A DNA stretch of 13,897 nt from Pseudomonadota bacterium (GTDB lineage Bacteria > Pseudomonadota > Alphaproteobacteria > Rhizobiales > Beijerinckiaceae). Made by a program: the position numbers and the translations under genes. The notes under the pieces are model-generated. The model made no database searches. It was not told the DNA's origin and was given only the letters and a program-made list of their open reading frames with translations. The stretch is from the NCBI GenBank assembly GCA_023422485.1, contig JAGTAM010000433.1, forward strand, positions 1-13,897, written 5' to 3'. Below are positions 1 to 6,761 of this stretch, in pieces. How positions within the stretch are numbered: the first letter of the stretch is position 1; every line of letters begins with the position of its first letter.

Positions 1-477
1 CGGCTCTACCACACCGACGACGTGCGCGGCGTCGAGGTCGGGGGAGCGGGCAAGAACGTGCTCGCGATCGCCGCCGGCATCGTCGCGGGCCGCGGCCTCG
101 GCGAGAGCGCCCGCGCCGCGCTGATCGCCCGCGCCTTCGCCGAGCTGATGCGCTTCGCCCGGGCCTATGGCGGCCGGGCGGAGACGCTGATGGGATTGTC
201 GGGCCTGGGCGACCTCGTGCTCACGGCCTCCTCGCCGCAATCGCGCAACTTCGCCTTCGGTGAGCGCCTCGGGCGAGGCGCTTCGCCCGAGGCGGCTTCG
301 GGGGGCAAGCTCGTGGAGGGCGCCTTCACCGCGCAGGCGCTGGTCGATCTTGCCCGCACGCGCGAGGTCGAGATGCCCGTGGCCGAGGCGGTCGCGGCGG
401 TGGTCGCCGGTGCTCTGACGGTGGATGCGGCGATGACCCGCCTGCTGTCGCGGCCGCTCAAGGCCGAGACCGCATAA
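1..477 (+). CDS. gpsA: NAD(P)H-dependent glycerol-3-phosphate dehydrogenase, C-terminal part
   Basis: GpsA reduces dihydroxyacetone phosphate to sn-glycerol 3-phosphate in the cytoplasm, supplying the backbone for phospholipids. The gene enters the window already open; the reading frame starts at base 1 and ends with TAA at 475-477, so the N-terminal Rossmann domain lies outside. The 158 visible residues match the family's C-terminal helical domain: GVEVGGAGKNVLAIAAG carries the conserved KN with the catalytic lysine, and GLSGLGDLVLT followed by SRN is the substrate-binding signature. The end, LSRPLKAE, is typical of proteobacterial GpsA. A 100-bp gap separates it from the next plus-strand gene. 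What is seen is the motif order; enzyme identity is by family knowledge and is secure. Confidence 0.95.
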   Translation, partial: RLYHTDDVRGVEVGGAGKNVLAIAAGIVAGRGLGESARAALIARAFAELMRFARAYGGRAETLMGLSGLGDLVLTASSPQSRNFAFGERLGRGASPEAASGGKLVEGAFTAQALVDLARTREVEMPVAEAVAAVVAGALTVDAAMTRLLSRPLKAETA

Positions 478-577
478 GCGTCTCCCGGTGGCTGAGGGCG
501 AATCGGTGCGCGCCCTTCAAGCGCGGCCGGATTTTCGATAAGCGGGAGCGCCCTTCCCGACGGAGCCGCCCCGCACC

Positions 578-1000
578 ATGGCCTACTGGCTGTTCAAGTC
601 CGAACCCGCGACCTGGTCCTGGGACCAGCAGGTCGAGGCGGGGGAGGGCGGCACTTTCTGGAACGGCGTACGCAATCATCTCGCCAAGAAGCAGATGCAG
701 GCGATGCAGGTCGGCGAGCGCGGCTTCTTCTACCATTCCAACGAGGGCAAGGCCGTCGTCGGCATCGTCGAGGTCATCAAGCCCTACTACCCCGACCATA
801 CCGACGAGAGCGGACGCTTCGGCATGGTCGATGTGCGGGCGGTGGCGCCGATGCCGCGTCCGGTCGGCCTCGACGCGATCAAGGCGGAGGAAGCGCTCAA
901 GGAGATGGCCCTCGTCACCAATTCGCGCCTCTCGGTCCAGCCGGTGACGGAGGCGGAATGGGCCACGGTCTGCGCCATGGGCGGCTACGCGGAGCGCTGA
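578..1000 (+). CDS. EVE domain protein (THYN1-like)
   Basis: A 140-residue, single-domain EVE protein. EVE domains share the PUA/YTH-like fold and are thought to bind modified bases in DNA or RNA; the cellular role of small stand-alone bacterial copies is not settled. Diagnostic stretches are WLFKSEP (4-10), WNGVRN (28-33), GFFYHSN (49-55), the VVGIVEV strand (60-66) and SRLSVQPV (116-123), in family order and at family length (about 135-155). The ATG at 578 puts the WLFKSEP strand right at the N terminus, as expected; a GGAG at 562-565 is a rather distant Shine-Dalgarno. It could be co-transcribed with gpsA, but the 100-bp gap leaves that open. No restriction or defence gene is nearby. Confidence 0.92.
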   Translation: MAYWLFKSEPATWSWDQQVEAGEGGTFWNGVRNHLAKKQMQAMQVGERGFFYHSNEGKAVVGIVEVIKPYYPDHTDESGRFGMVDVRAVAPMPRPVGLDAIKAEEALKEMALVTNSRLSVQPVTEAEWATVCAMGGYAER

Positions 1001-1469
1001 GCAGCGGCGAGGCTGCCCGCCCCGGTTCGAAACATCAGCGGGTGAGCGCGCCGGGCGTCAGGCCACGGCTGCGCACCCGGACGCCCGCTGCATGGAGGGC
1101 TCGCCCGAGACCCGCGCGGGGGCGGCTCGACCCACCGCGATACCGATCCCATGCCTGTCTTCCCATCGCCGAAGCGCCTCCGGGCCGTCATCCGGTCACG
1201 CAGTGCGCGTTCGACTTGTCTTCCGGCAAGATCCCGTCGGGACAACAGGATAAAAGTATCGATATCCCGCCTTTGTCCGGCGCCTGCCGAACCTTGACAC
1301 TGAAAATGTGTCCCTAGTTTCCGCGCAACCGTAAAGCGTGGCCGCTCGTTCGAGTGCGGACGGTGCCGTTCCCGCGAGGTCCATATTCGCGACGCGGTAA
1401 TTGTCTGCGCGGGCCGCGTCGGCGACGCGGCACTTCACGTACACGGTTCGAACAGGATTGGAGACATCG
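1001..1469 (+). other. 469-bp spacer, no gene seen
   Basis: I find no credible coding frame on either strand; the frames present are arginine/proline-rich shadows. The right half is less GC-rich and holds a short perfect inverted repeat, TCCCG-T-CGGGA, at 1232-1242, and a consensus TTGACA at 1294-1299. The most likely use is termination of the upstream unit and transcription initiation for the ParB-like gene at 1470. Confidence 0.5.
1294..1320 (+). promoter_or_regulatory. possible promoter for the ParB-like gene
   Basis: A perfect -35 hexamer TTGACA (1294-1299) is followed after 15 bases by TAGTTT (1315-1320), a poor -10 match with a spacer shorter than the usual 17. It would leave a 5' leader of roughly 145 bases before the ATG at 1470. 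Only the -35 is convincing, so this is a tentative call. Confidence 0.25.
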
Positions 1470-2087
1470 ATGGCGCCCCGTGAACCCCTGCTCATCTCCG
1501 TACCGATCGCGGCGCTGCGCCCGACGCAGATCACGGTCGGCTTTCGCGAGGTGGAGGAGAAGCGCCGTCGCTGGCGGGCGCATGATGCCGAGAAGAAGGC
1601 CGAATTCCTCGGCTCGCACATGATCCCGGTGCTGCTCGGGCCCAAGAAGAAGCACTACGTGATCGATCATCACCACCTCGCCCGCGCCCTGCAGGAGGAG
1701 GGGGAGAAGACCGTGCTGGTGACCATCGTCGCCGACCTGCACAAGCTCGACAAGGACGCCTTCTGGACGGTGGCCGACCACAAGTCCTGGGTCCATCCCT
1801 ACGATGCCTCCGGCGCGCGGGTCGGCTTCGATGCCATCCCCAAGGCCATCGCGGATCTCGCCGACGACCCGTTCCGCAGCCTCGCGGGCGAGCTGCGCCG
1901 GGCCGGCGGGTTCGCCAAGGACACGACGCCGTTCAGCGAATTCCTATGGGCCGACTACCTCCGGCGCAACCTGAAGCGGAAGGCGATCGAGCGCGACTTC
2001 ACCGAAGCGATGGAGAGCGCGCTGCGCCTCGCGAAGGCACCGGATGCCGGCTACCTGCCCGGCTGGTGCGGCCCTCTCGACGGCTGA
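1470..2087 (+). CDS. ParB-like nuclease-fold protein (ParBc_2 family)
   Basis: A 205-residue protein of the ParB/sulfiredoxin-fold superfamily, matching the stand-alone ParBc_2 type often annotated as chromosome partitioning protein ParB. The opening ISVPIAALRPTQITVGFREV resembles the first strand and box of the ParB N domain. VIDHHHLARAL (64-74) is the hallmark histidine-rich motif at the place where classical ParB carries its G-E-R-R phosphate-binding box. There is no helix-turn-helix or dimer domain of true ParB and no parA neighbour, so a role in segregation is unlikely; relatives in this fold include ATP-using kinases and nucleases. The ATG at 1470 is chosen because GGAG (1460-1463) stands 6 bases before it; an upstream GTG at 1401 has no such support. 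The 3' end overlaps convergent dsbB by 37 bases. Confidence 0.85.
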   Translation: MAPREPLLISVPIAALRPTQITVGFREVEEKRRRWRAHDAEKKAEFLGSHMIPVLLGPKKKHYVIDHHHLARALQEEGEKTVLVTIVADLHKLDKDAFWTVADHKSWVHPYDASGARVGFDAIPKAIADLADDPFRSLAGELRRAGGFAKDTTPFSEFLWADYLRRNLKRKAIERDFTEAMESALRLAKAPDAGYLPGWCGPLDG

Positions 2088-2566
2088 GCGAAACAGGCGG
2101 CTGCCGCGGCGAAGACGCCGAGGGCGGCCGCGATCAGGGCGTTCCAGCCGGCGAGCGAGAGGCCGAGGAAGCGCCACGCGGCGGCCGTGCAATCGACCGG
2201 CCGCACGGTCTCGAGATTCTTCAGGAAGTCGGCCACGTCCGCCGGCCCGGCGCCGGAGCCGCCGCCGCAATCGTTGGGACCGGGCCAGAAGCCCCATTCC
2301 GCCCCCGCATGATAGACGCCGAGACCGGCCCCGTAGATCAGGACCAGCGCCACGAGGCCGAGGAGGAAGCGGGCGGGCCGTGGCGGGAGCAGGGCGGCGA
2401 TCAGCGCCAGCGGCGCGGCGAGGTAGTAGGGCACCCGCTCCGTCAGGCAGAGCTTGCACGGCACGTAACCGAGGCCGTGCTCGAACATGAGGGCGCCGCC
2501 GACGGTCAGCGCGGCGCCGAGCGCCACGGTGAGCGCCGCGCTCCGCAGGGTGAGAAAGCGGGTCAC
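2051..2566 (-). CDS. dsbB: Disulfide bond formation protein B (DsbB family)
   Basis: A 171-residue inner-membrane quinone reductase of the DsbB type, which reoxidises the periplasmic thiol oxidase DsbA and passes electrons to quinone. The redox pairs are visible: CKLC at 37-40 in the first periplasmic loop, and C100 plus C126 in the second. R44 shortly after the CxxC matches the conserved arginine near the quinone site. Four hydrophobic segments lie at about 9-29, 47-60, 67-85 and 131-158. The start is GTG at 2566: it overlaps the upstream stop as GTGA (2563-2566), and AAGGTG lies 5 bases before it. The frame continues open far upstream, but that part is only the shadow of yqaA. The order yqaA-dsbB implies translational coupling of two membrane proteins. 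Confidence 0.9.
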   Translation of the reverse strand: MTRFLTLRSAALTVALGAALTVGGALMFEHGLGYVPCKLCLTERVPYYLAAPLALIAALLPPRPARFLLGLVALVLIYGAGLGVYHAGAEWGFWPGPNDCGGGSGAGPADVADFLKNLETVRPVDCTAAAWRFLGLSLAGWNALIAAALGVFAAAAACFAQPSRGPHQPGR

Positions 2567-3144
2567 AGCATCACCTTGAAGGCGACGAAGCCCAGGATCA
2601 CCACGGCGGCGAACAGCCCCGCCACCACGTTGAGGTGCCGGTCGAGCACCGCGCGGATGCCGATGCCGTAGCGCCCGAGCAGCCATGCCAGCAGGAAGAA
2701 GCGCGCACCGCGGGTGATGACCGAGAGCAGCGTGAACCAGAACAGCGAGTAGTGGGCGAAGCCCGAGGTGATGGTGACGAGCTTGTAGGGGATCGGGGTG
2801 AGACCTTTGAGCAGGATCACCCAGTGCCCGTAGGTGGCGTAGGAGGCCTGGAAGGTCTCCGCCTTGTCGGCCAGCCCGTAGAGGTTGAACAGCCACAGTC
2901 CGACCGAATCGAACAGCAGCGCGCCGATGGCGTAGCCGAGCAGCCCGCCGAGCACCGAGGCGACGGTGGCGATGGTGGCGTAGAGCCAGACCCGGTCCGG
3001 CCGGCTCACCGCCATGGGTACCATCATCGCGTCCGGCGGGACGGGGAAGAACGAACTCTCCGCGAAGGCCACCGCCCCGAGCGCCCAGGGCGCGGAAGGC
3101 TTGGCGGCGAGCGCGAGGATCCACTCGTAGAGCCGGCGGAGCAT
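2563..3144 (-). CDS. YqaA family membrane protein (DedA/VTT superfamily)
   Basis: A 193-residue polytopic inner-membrane protein of the YqaA branch of the DedA (VTT, SNARE-associated) superfamily. Members of the superfamily include lipid scramblases and flippases such as undecaprenyl phosphate translocases; the YqaA substrate is unknown. Family signs are FAESSFFPVPPD (27-38), the re-entrant acidic/proline motif, then KGLTPIPYKLVTITSGFA (113-130) and RGARFF (145-150). Hydrophobic stretches lie near 20-35, 52-80, 107-130, 132-156 and 171-190. Start ATG at 3144 has GAGG 4 bases upstream. It is the promoter-proximal gene of a two-gene unit with dsbB, joined by a 4-base overlap. Confidence 0.9.
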   Translation of the reverse strand: MLRRLYEWILALAAKPSAPWALGAVAFAESSFFPVPPDAMMVPMAVSRPDRVWLYATIATVASVLGGLLGYAIGALLFDSVGLWLFNLYGLADKAETFQASYATYGHWVILLKGLTPIPYKLVTITSGFAHYSLFWFTLLSVITRGARFFLLAWLLGRYGIGIRAVLDRHLNVVAGLFAAVVILGFVAFKVML

Positions 3145-3274
3145 GAGGCCTCGTTGGGGTCCGGGAAGCGGTGCCCTTTCAGCACAGAAGCGGGCCCGAG
3201 GCGAGAGTCACCCCGATGCGGAAAAGATTCGCTCTGGCCCGTCGCCTCGGCTTGTGCCAAGAGGCGCGTGCGTC

Positions 3275-3359
3275 GCGGGTATGGCGGAATTGGTAGACGC
3301 GGGCGACTCAAAATCGCCAGCCGAAAGGCGTGGGGGTTCGATTCCCTCTACCCGCACCA
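3275..3359 (+). tRNA. tRNA-Leu (anticodon CAA)
   Basis: A full cloverleaf of 85 bases including an encoded CCA. The acceptor arms GCGGGTA (3275-3281) and TACCCGC (3349-3355) pair perfectly, followed by discriminator A and CCA. The anticodon stem GGCGA/TCGCC (3302-3306, 3314-3318) holds loop CTCAAAA with anticodon CAA at 3309-3311, reading UUG. The long variable arm with a GCC-GAAA-GGC stem (3320-3329) marks a class II tRNA, as expected for leucine. The T arm is 3332-3348 with loop TTCGATT. No integrase or attachment-site duplication is seen beside it; it ends 21 bases before the convergent AraC gene. Confidence 0.97.
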
Positions 3360-3380
3360 GCACGCCCCCATCGGAAGCGA

Positions 3381-4292
3381 TCACGGCAGCGTCGGCTCGG
3401 CGGTGAGACGCGCGCGGATCGCGGCGCCGTCCCGGCCCGGTGGCGCTCCGAACAGGCGGCGATAGTCGCGGCTGAACTGCGACGGGCTCTCGTAGCCGAT
3501 GGCGTAGCCCACGCCCGCCACGTCTCCGGCGGCGAGCAGCAGGCGCCGCGCCTCGTGGAGCCGGACCTGCTTCTGGAACTGGACCGGCGTCATCGTCGTC
3601 ACGGCCTTGAAATGGCGGTGGAAACTCGCGGGGCTCATGCGCGCGAGCGCCGCCAGATCGGCCACGCGCAAGGCGTCCGCGTAGTGTTCGCGAATCCAGG
3701 CCGTCGCCCGGCCGATCCGCGCGGCGTGACTCTCGGGCAGGCCGAGCTGCCGCAGGGCCGGGCCGAGCGGGCCGCCGAGCAGACGCCAGACGATCTCCCG
3801 CCCGATCAGCGGCGCCAGAACCGGGAGGTCGCGGGGGTGGTCGAGCAGGGCGAGAAGGCGCGCGAGAGGATCGCACAGGTCGGGATCGAGCGCGACGGTG
3901 CGCAGCGGGGCGAAGGTCGGGGCGGGCGCCGCCGCCTCCGCGAGGGTCTGCGCCTGGGCGCTGAGAAGATCGGCGAGGGCGTCGAGGTCGATCGCGAGGC
4001 TGAGGGCGAGGTAGGGCCGCGCCGGGCTCGCCTCGGTGATCCGGGCCGTCACGGCCAGATCCAGGGAGGCGAACAGCGCCTGTCCCGCGGCGTAGCGGAA
4101 GGCCGTGTCACCGAGCAACGTCGCCTTGGCGCCCTGCGCCACGACGCAGAAGGAGGGGCGGTAGACGGAGCGGATCAGCCCGCTCGGCGCCTCAGCCCGG
4201 TTGAGGAGCAGCCCGTCGGCCGGCGTCTCCCGGCCGAAGCGATGCCATTGCCGTTCGATCAGCGCCGCGAGGCCGGACAGCTCGGTCGTCAT
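3381..4292 (-). CDS. AraC family transcriptional regulator (AraC_N type)
   Basis: A 303-residue cytoplasmic transcription factor. The N-terminal half (about 20-175) matches the AraC_N ligand-binding domain: it begins LLLNRAEAPSGLIRSVYRPS and continues with SFCVVAQGAKATLLGD. The C-terminal half (about 193-290) is an AraC/XylS DNA-binding domain with two helix-turn-helix units: VADLAALARMSPASFHRHFK (210-229) and the second around VGYAIGYESPSQFSRDYRRLFG (261-282, including the well-conserved GYESPSQFSRDYRRLFG stretch). The ATG at 4292 has AGGA about 8 bases upstream. It diverges from an aldo/keto reductase gene across 146 bp, an arrangement often found for AraC_N regulators and their target oxidoreductases. 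The inducer is unknown; aldehydes are a guess. Confidence 0.93.
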   Translation of the reverse strand: MTTELSGLAALIERQWHRFGRETPADGLLLNRAEAPSGLIRSVYRPSFCVVAQGAKATLLGDTAFRYAAGQALFASLDLAVTARITEASPARPYLALSLAIDLDALADLLSAQAQTLAEAAAPAPTFAPLRTVALDPDLCDPLARLLALLDHPRDLPVLAPLIGREIVWRLLGGPLGPALRQLGLPESHAARIGRATAWIREHYADALRVADLAALARMSPASFHRHFKAVTTMTPVQFQKQVRLHEARRLLLAAGDVAGVGYAIGYESPSQFSRDYRRLFGAPPGRDGAAIRARLTAEPTLP

Positions 4293-4341
4293 GGGGCAAT
4301 CCTAGCGCCCGCCCGTTCTCCGCGCATCACGGGAGGGTCGC

Positions 4342-4376
4342 CTTGAGAGGATCGGGCAAGGGCTTAAGAGGATCGG
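4342..4376. promoter_or_regulatory. candidate AraC-type operator: two 14-bp boxes 21 bp apart
   Basis: CTTGAGAGGATCGG (4342-4355) and CTTAAGAGGATCGG (4363-4376) are direct repeats with one mismatch, start to start 21 bp, i.e. two helical turns. AraC-family proteins bind asymmetric direct half-sites in that phasing. The boxes lie between the divergent regulator (start 4292) and reductase (start 4439), which is where a shared operator would sit. The binding assignment is an inference. Confidence 0.55.
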
Positions 4377-4438
4377 CCGTGCGCGGGACGCCACGGACGC
4401 CGTAACAGGGGGTGTTCCTTTCAGACGGAGATCTCTCC

Positions 4439-5455
4439 ATGCGCCTACGCCCCCTCGGCCGAAGCGGCCTGTTCGTGTCCGAACTCTGCCTCGGCACCAT
4501 GACCTTCGGCGGCAGCGAAGGGCTCTGGGGCCAGATCGGCCGGCTCGGCCAGGACGAGGCCGACGCCCTCGTCAAGACCGCGCTCGATGCCGGCATCAAC
4601 TTCATCGACACCGCCAACGTCTACGCGGGCGGGATGAGCGAGCGCATCCTCGGCCAGTCGCTCAAGAATCTCGGCATTCCCCGCGACGACGTGGTGATCG
4701 CCACCAAGGTGCTGGGGCCGATGGGCGAGGGGCCGAACGCCAGGGGCGCCTCGCGCGGGCACATCCTCAGCCAGTGCAAGGCGAGCCTCTCCCGGCTCGG
4801 CCTCGACCATATCGACCTCTACCAGATCCACGGCTTCGATCCGGCGACGCCTGTCACCGAGACGCTGGAGGCGCTCGACACCCTCGTGCGCCACGGCCAT
4901 GTCCGCTATCTCGGCCTGTCGAACTGGGCGGCGTGGCAGGTGATGAAGGCGGTCGGGCTCGCCGAGATGCGCCGGCTCAGCCCGATCGTCTCGCTTCAGG
5001 CCTACTACACCCTGGTCGGGCGTGATCTCGAGCGCGAGATCGCCCCGATGCTGACCGCCGAAGGGATCGGGCTGATGGTGTGGAGCCCGCTGGCGGGCGG
5101 ATACCTCTCCGGCAAGTACGACGGCGAGGGGGCGGCCGCGGACGGGCGGCGCACCACCTTCGATTTCCCTCCGGTCGACCGGACGCGCGGCGCCGGCACG
5201 CTGGAGGCGATGCGCGGGATCGCCGGGGCGAGGGGGTGTAGCGTGGCGCAGGTGGCGCTGGCCTGGCTGCTGCACCGGGAGGTGGTCACCAGCGTCATCG
5301 TCGGGGCCAAGCGTGTCGGGCAGCTTGAGGACAATATCGGCGCGACACGGGTGCAGCTCGACGCCGACGATCTCGCGCGGCTCGACGCGGCCACCCGATT
5401 GCCGCCGGAATATCCCGGCTGGATGTTGGAGCGGCAGGGCGCCTACCGCGGCTGA
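4439..5455 (+). CDS. Aldo/keto reductase
   Basis: A 338-residue NADPH-dependent TIM-barrel oxidoreductase that would reduce an aldehyde or ketone in the cytoplasm. The catalytic tetrad of the family is present: D57 in NFIDTANVY, Y62, K90 in VIATK and H131 in LYQIHGFD. The cofactor phosphate end is also recognisable, with GLSNW near 170, WSPLAGGYLSGKY near 210-225 and SVIVGAKRVGQLEDN near 280-295. The subgroup resembles YajO/AKR11-like enzymes, but the substrate cannot be read. The ATG at 4439 is preferred because GGAG (4427-4430) is 8 bases upstream; a GTG at 4412 lacks a site and would add 9 non-family residues. It is divergent from the AraC regulator and probably controlled by it. Confidence 0.93.
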   Translation: MRLRPLGRSGLFVSELCLGTMTFGGSEGLWGQIGRLGQDEADALVKTALDAGINFIDTANVYAGGMSERILGQSLKNLGIPRDDVVIATKVLGPMGEGPNARGASRGHILSQCKASLSRLGLDHIDLYQIHGFDPATPVTETLEALDTLVRHGHVRYLGLSNWAAWQVMKAVGLAEMRRLSPIVSLQAYYTLVGRDLEREIAPMLTAEGIGLMVWSPLAGGYLSGKYDGEGAAADGRRTTFDFPPVDRTRGAGTLEAMRGIAGARGCSVAQVALAWLLHREVVTSVIVGAKRVGQLEDNIGATRVQLDADDLARLDAATRLPPEYPGWMLERQGAYRG

Positions 5456-5461
5456 CCCGGA

Positions 5462-5507
5462 GCATCGTCTTTGTCCGAAGGCCGGCAGCCGCCCTTCGGG
5501 ACGATGC
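5462..5507. terminator. candidate bidirectional terminator hairpin
   Basis: GCATCGTC (5462-5469) pairs with GACGATGC (5500-5507), and CCGAAGG (5475-5481) with CCTTCGG (5493-5499), giving 15 pairs with a 5-base left bulge and an 11-base loop. The structure fills the 53-bp gap between the converging stops at 5455 and 5509. There is no clear T tract on either side, so it is not a classical intrinsic terminator. Confidence 0.55.
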
Positions 5508-5508
5508 C

Positions 5509-6201
5509 CTATCCCCGCAGGAAGCGCCGGATCCAGCCGCCGACGCAGGCGCTGTCGTGCGGCGCTTCCAGCGAGGCCAGCGCCGCCGGCACAAGGTCCG
5601 GGTCGGTCGCGCCGGCCCGGTGGCCGTCGGTGAGCGCGCGGGCGTAATCCGGCGCGAATTCCGGGTGACACTGGAAGGAGAGGGCGGGGCGGTCGCTCCA
5701 GGCCAGGAGGCCATTGGGCGTGAAGGCGCTGCCCGCCAGCACCCGCGCGCCGGGCGGCAGGGCCACGACCTGATCCTGATGGCTCACCGGGATGGCGATG
5801 CGCTCCGCACCGTCCATGAAGGGCGCGCGCTCCACCACGTCGTAGGCATGCAGCCCGAGACCCCAGCCGCGTTGTGACCGCTCCACCCGCCCGCCGAAGG
5901 CCTGCGCCAGGGCCTGATGCCCGAAGCAGAGACCGACGAGCTTCTTCGAGCGGTCGAGGCCGCGCAGGAAGGCGAGCAGATCCTCGACCCAGGGGATCGG
6001 ATCGTAGACCGAGGCAGGCGAGCCGGTGATGACGAAAGCGTCGAACGCCTCCGGCGACTCGGGCCAGAGGCCCGCCGTCACGTCGAAGCATTCGAAGCGG
6101 TGGCCGTCGCCGATCAGTGCCTCGACCATGGCGCCGTAGGTGGGAAAGCGGCCGCCGAGCCGCTCGGGCGGATGGCCGGTCTCGAGGATGGCGATGTTCA
6201 T
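5509..6201 (-). CDS. Class I glutamine amidotransferase domain protein
   Basis: A 230-residue stand-alone class I GATase, GMP-synthase-like, predicted to hydrolyse glutamine and deliver ammonia to an unknown acceptor or partner. The triad is in place: nucleophile C92 in VGLCFGHQALAQAFGG, H179 and E181 in QCHPEF. VITGSPASVYD (57-67) provides the oxyanion loop, and VSHQDQV (139-145) is typical of the GMPS-like branch. The ATG at 6201 is chosen because the protein then begins with the first strand MNIAILETGH, and GGGAGG lies just upstream; an upstream start at 6249 would overlap the preceding gene and add non-family residues. It is the last gene of a minus-strand run, 44 bases after the small exported protein, so co-transcription is possible though the functions do not obviously match. 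Confidence 0.88.
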   Translation of the reverse strand: MNIAILETGHPPERLGGRFPTYGAMVEALIGDGHRFECFDVTAGLWPESPEAFDAFVITGSPASVYDPIPWVEDLLAFLRGLDRSKKLVGLCFGHQALAQAFGGRVERSQRGWGLGLHAYDVVERAPFMDGAERIAIPVSHQDQVVALPPGARVLAGSAFTPNGLLAWSDRPALSFQCHPEFAPDYARALTDGHRAGATDPDLVPAALASLEAPHDSACVGGWIRRFLRG

Positions 6202-6245
6202 GGGCCTCCCTAGCGCAACGGGGGCGGCGCGCGGAAGAACGGCCG

Positions 6246-6761
6246 TCACTGCGCCCCGGCAAGGCAGGTCCGTTGTGCCTGCAGCGCTTCGGCGGCCCCC
6301 GACAGGTCGAACGGCGTCACCTGCCCTGAGATCTCCGCCCGCGCGCTGTCGGCCCGCGACAGGATCTCCGCCGGATCGCGTTGCCCCGGCTTAATCGGCA
6401 GCACCAGACTGTCCGGCACCGGCGCCGCGGCGCGGCCCGACCACAGCGTCGCGCCGCCGACGATGAGCCGGACCGTTTCGAACGATCCCGGCCCCCGCTG
6501 CCAGACGGAGGAGGAGAGGCCGATATAGCGCTCGCCGGCGCGTGTGACTTGGTAGCCAAAGGTCTGCCCGCCCGCGCGCCGCTCGATGGTGCAATAGGCT
6601 CCGAGCGGCCCGCTCGACGACTTGAGCAGCCAGGCGCCGACCATGCGCTCGGTCACGGTGTAGCGACCGATCTGGCGCTGCGTCTGGGCGCGGAGCTCCG
6701 GCACGGTGAGCCATCCGGCCAGAACGAGGGCGACCGCGATGGTCCGGCCTGCCGGCGTCAC
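6246..6761 (-). CDS. Small exported protein, function unknown
   Basis: A 171-residue protein not recognised as a named family. It starts at GTG 6761, which overlaps the stop of the upstream gene as GTGA (6758-6761); AGGG lies 9 bases before it, and without this start the signal peptide is lost, since the next methionine is M40. Residues 1-25 form a Sec signal peptide with likely cleavage after LRA (25), so the mature protein is periplasmic or secreted. The mature part is about 146 residues, beta-rich in the middle, with just two cysteines, C57 and C166, fit to join its ends. The ending FDLSGAAEALQAQRTC weakly recalls the C terminus of alphaproteobacterial IalB-like exported proteins; I regard that as a hint only. 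Translational coupling suggests it works with the 686-residue protein. Confidence 0.75.
   Translation of the reverse strand: MTPAGRTIAVALVLAGWLTVPELRAQTQRQIGRYTVTERMVGAWLLKSSSGPLGAYCTIERRAGGQTFGYQVTRAGERYIGLSSSVWQRGPGSFETVRLIVGGATLWSGRAAAPVPDSLVLPIKPGQRDPAEILSRADSARAEISGQVTPFDLSGAAEALQAQRTCLAGAQ

Noticed and set aside
2051..3124. A 357-residue minus-strand open frame covering dsbB and most of yqaA
   Set aside because: Only the last 171 residues read as DsbB. The first part is arginine/glycine-rich and antiparallel in frame sense to the well-formed YqaA protein, so it is a frame shadow and not a fusion.
3275..3380. tRNA-Leu as an integration site of a mobile element
   Set aside because: No integrase, no duplicated tRNA 3' end found in the window by eye, and ordinary chromosomal genes on both sides.
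4445..6262. A 605-residue minus-strand open frame
   Set aside because: It runs antisense to the aldo/keto reductase and through the amidotransferase in the wrong frame, and its composition is arginine/proline-rich without domains; a GC-rich shadow.
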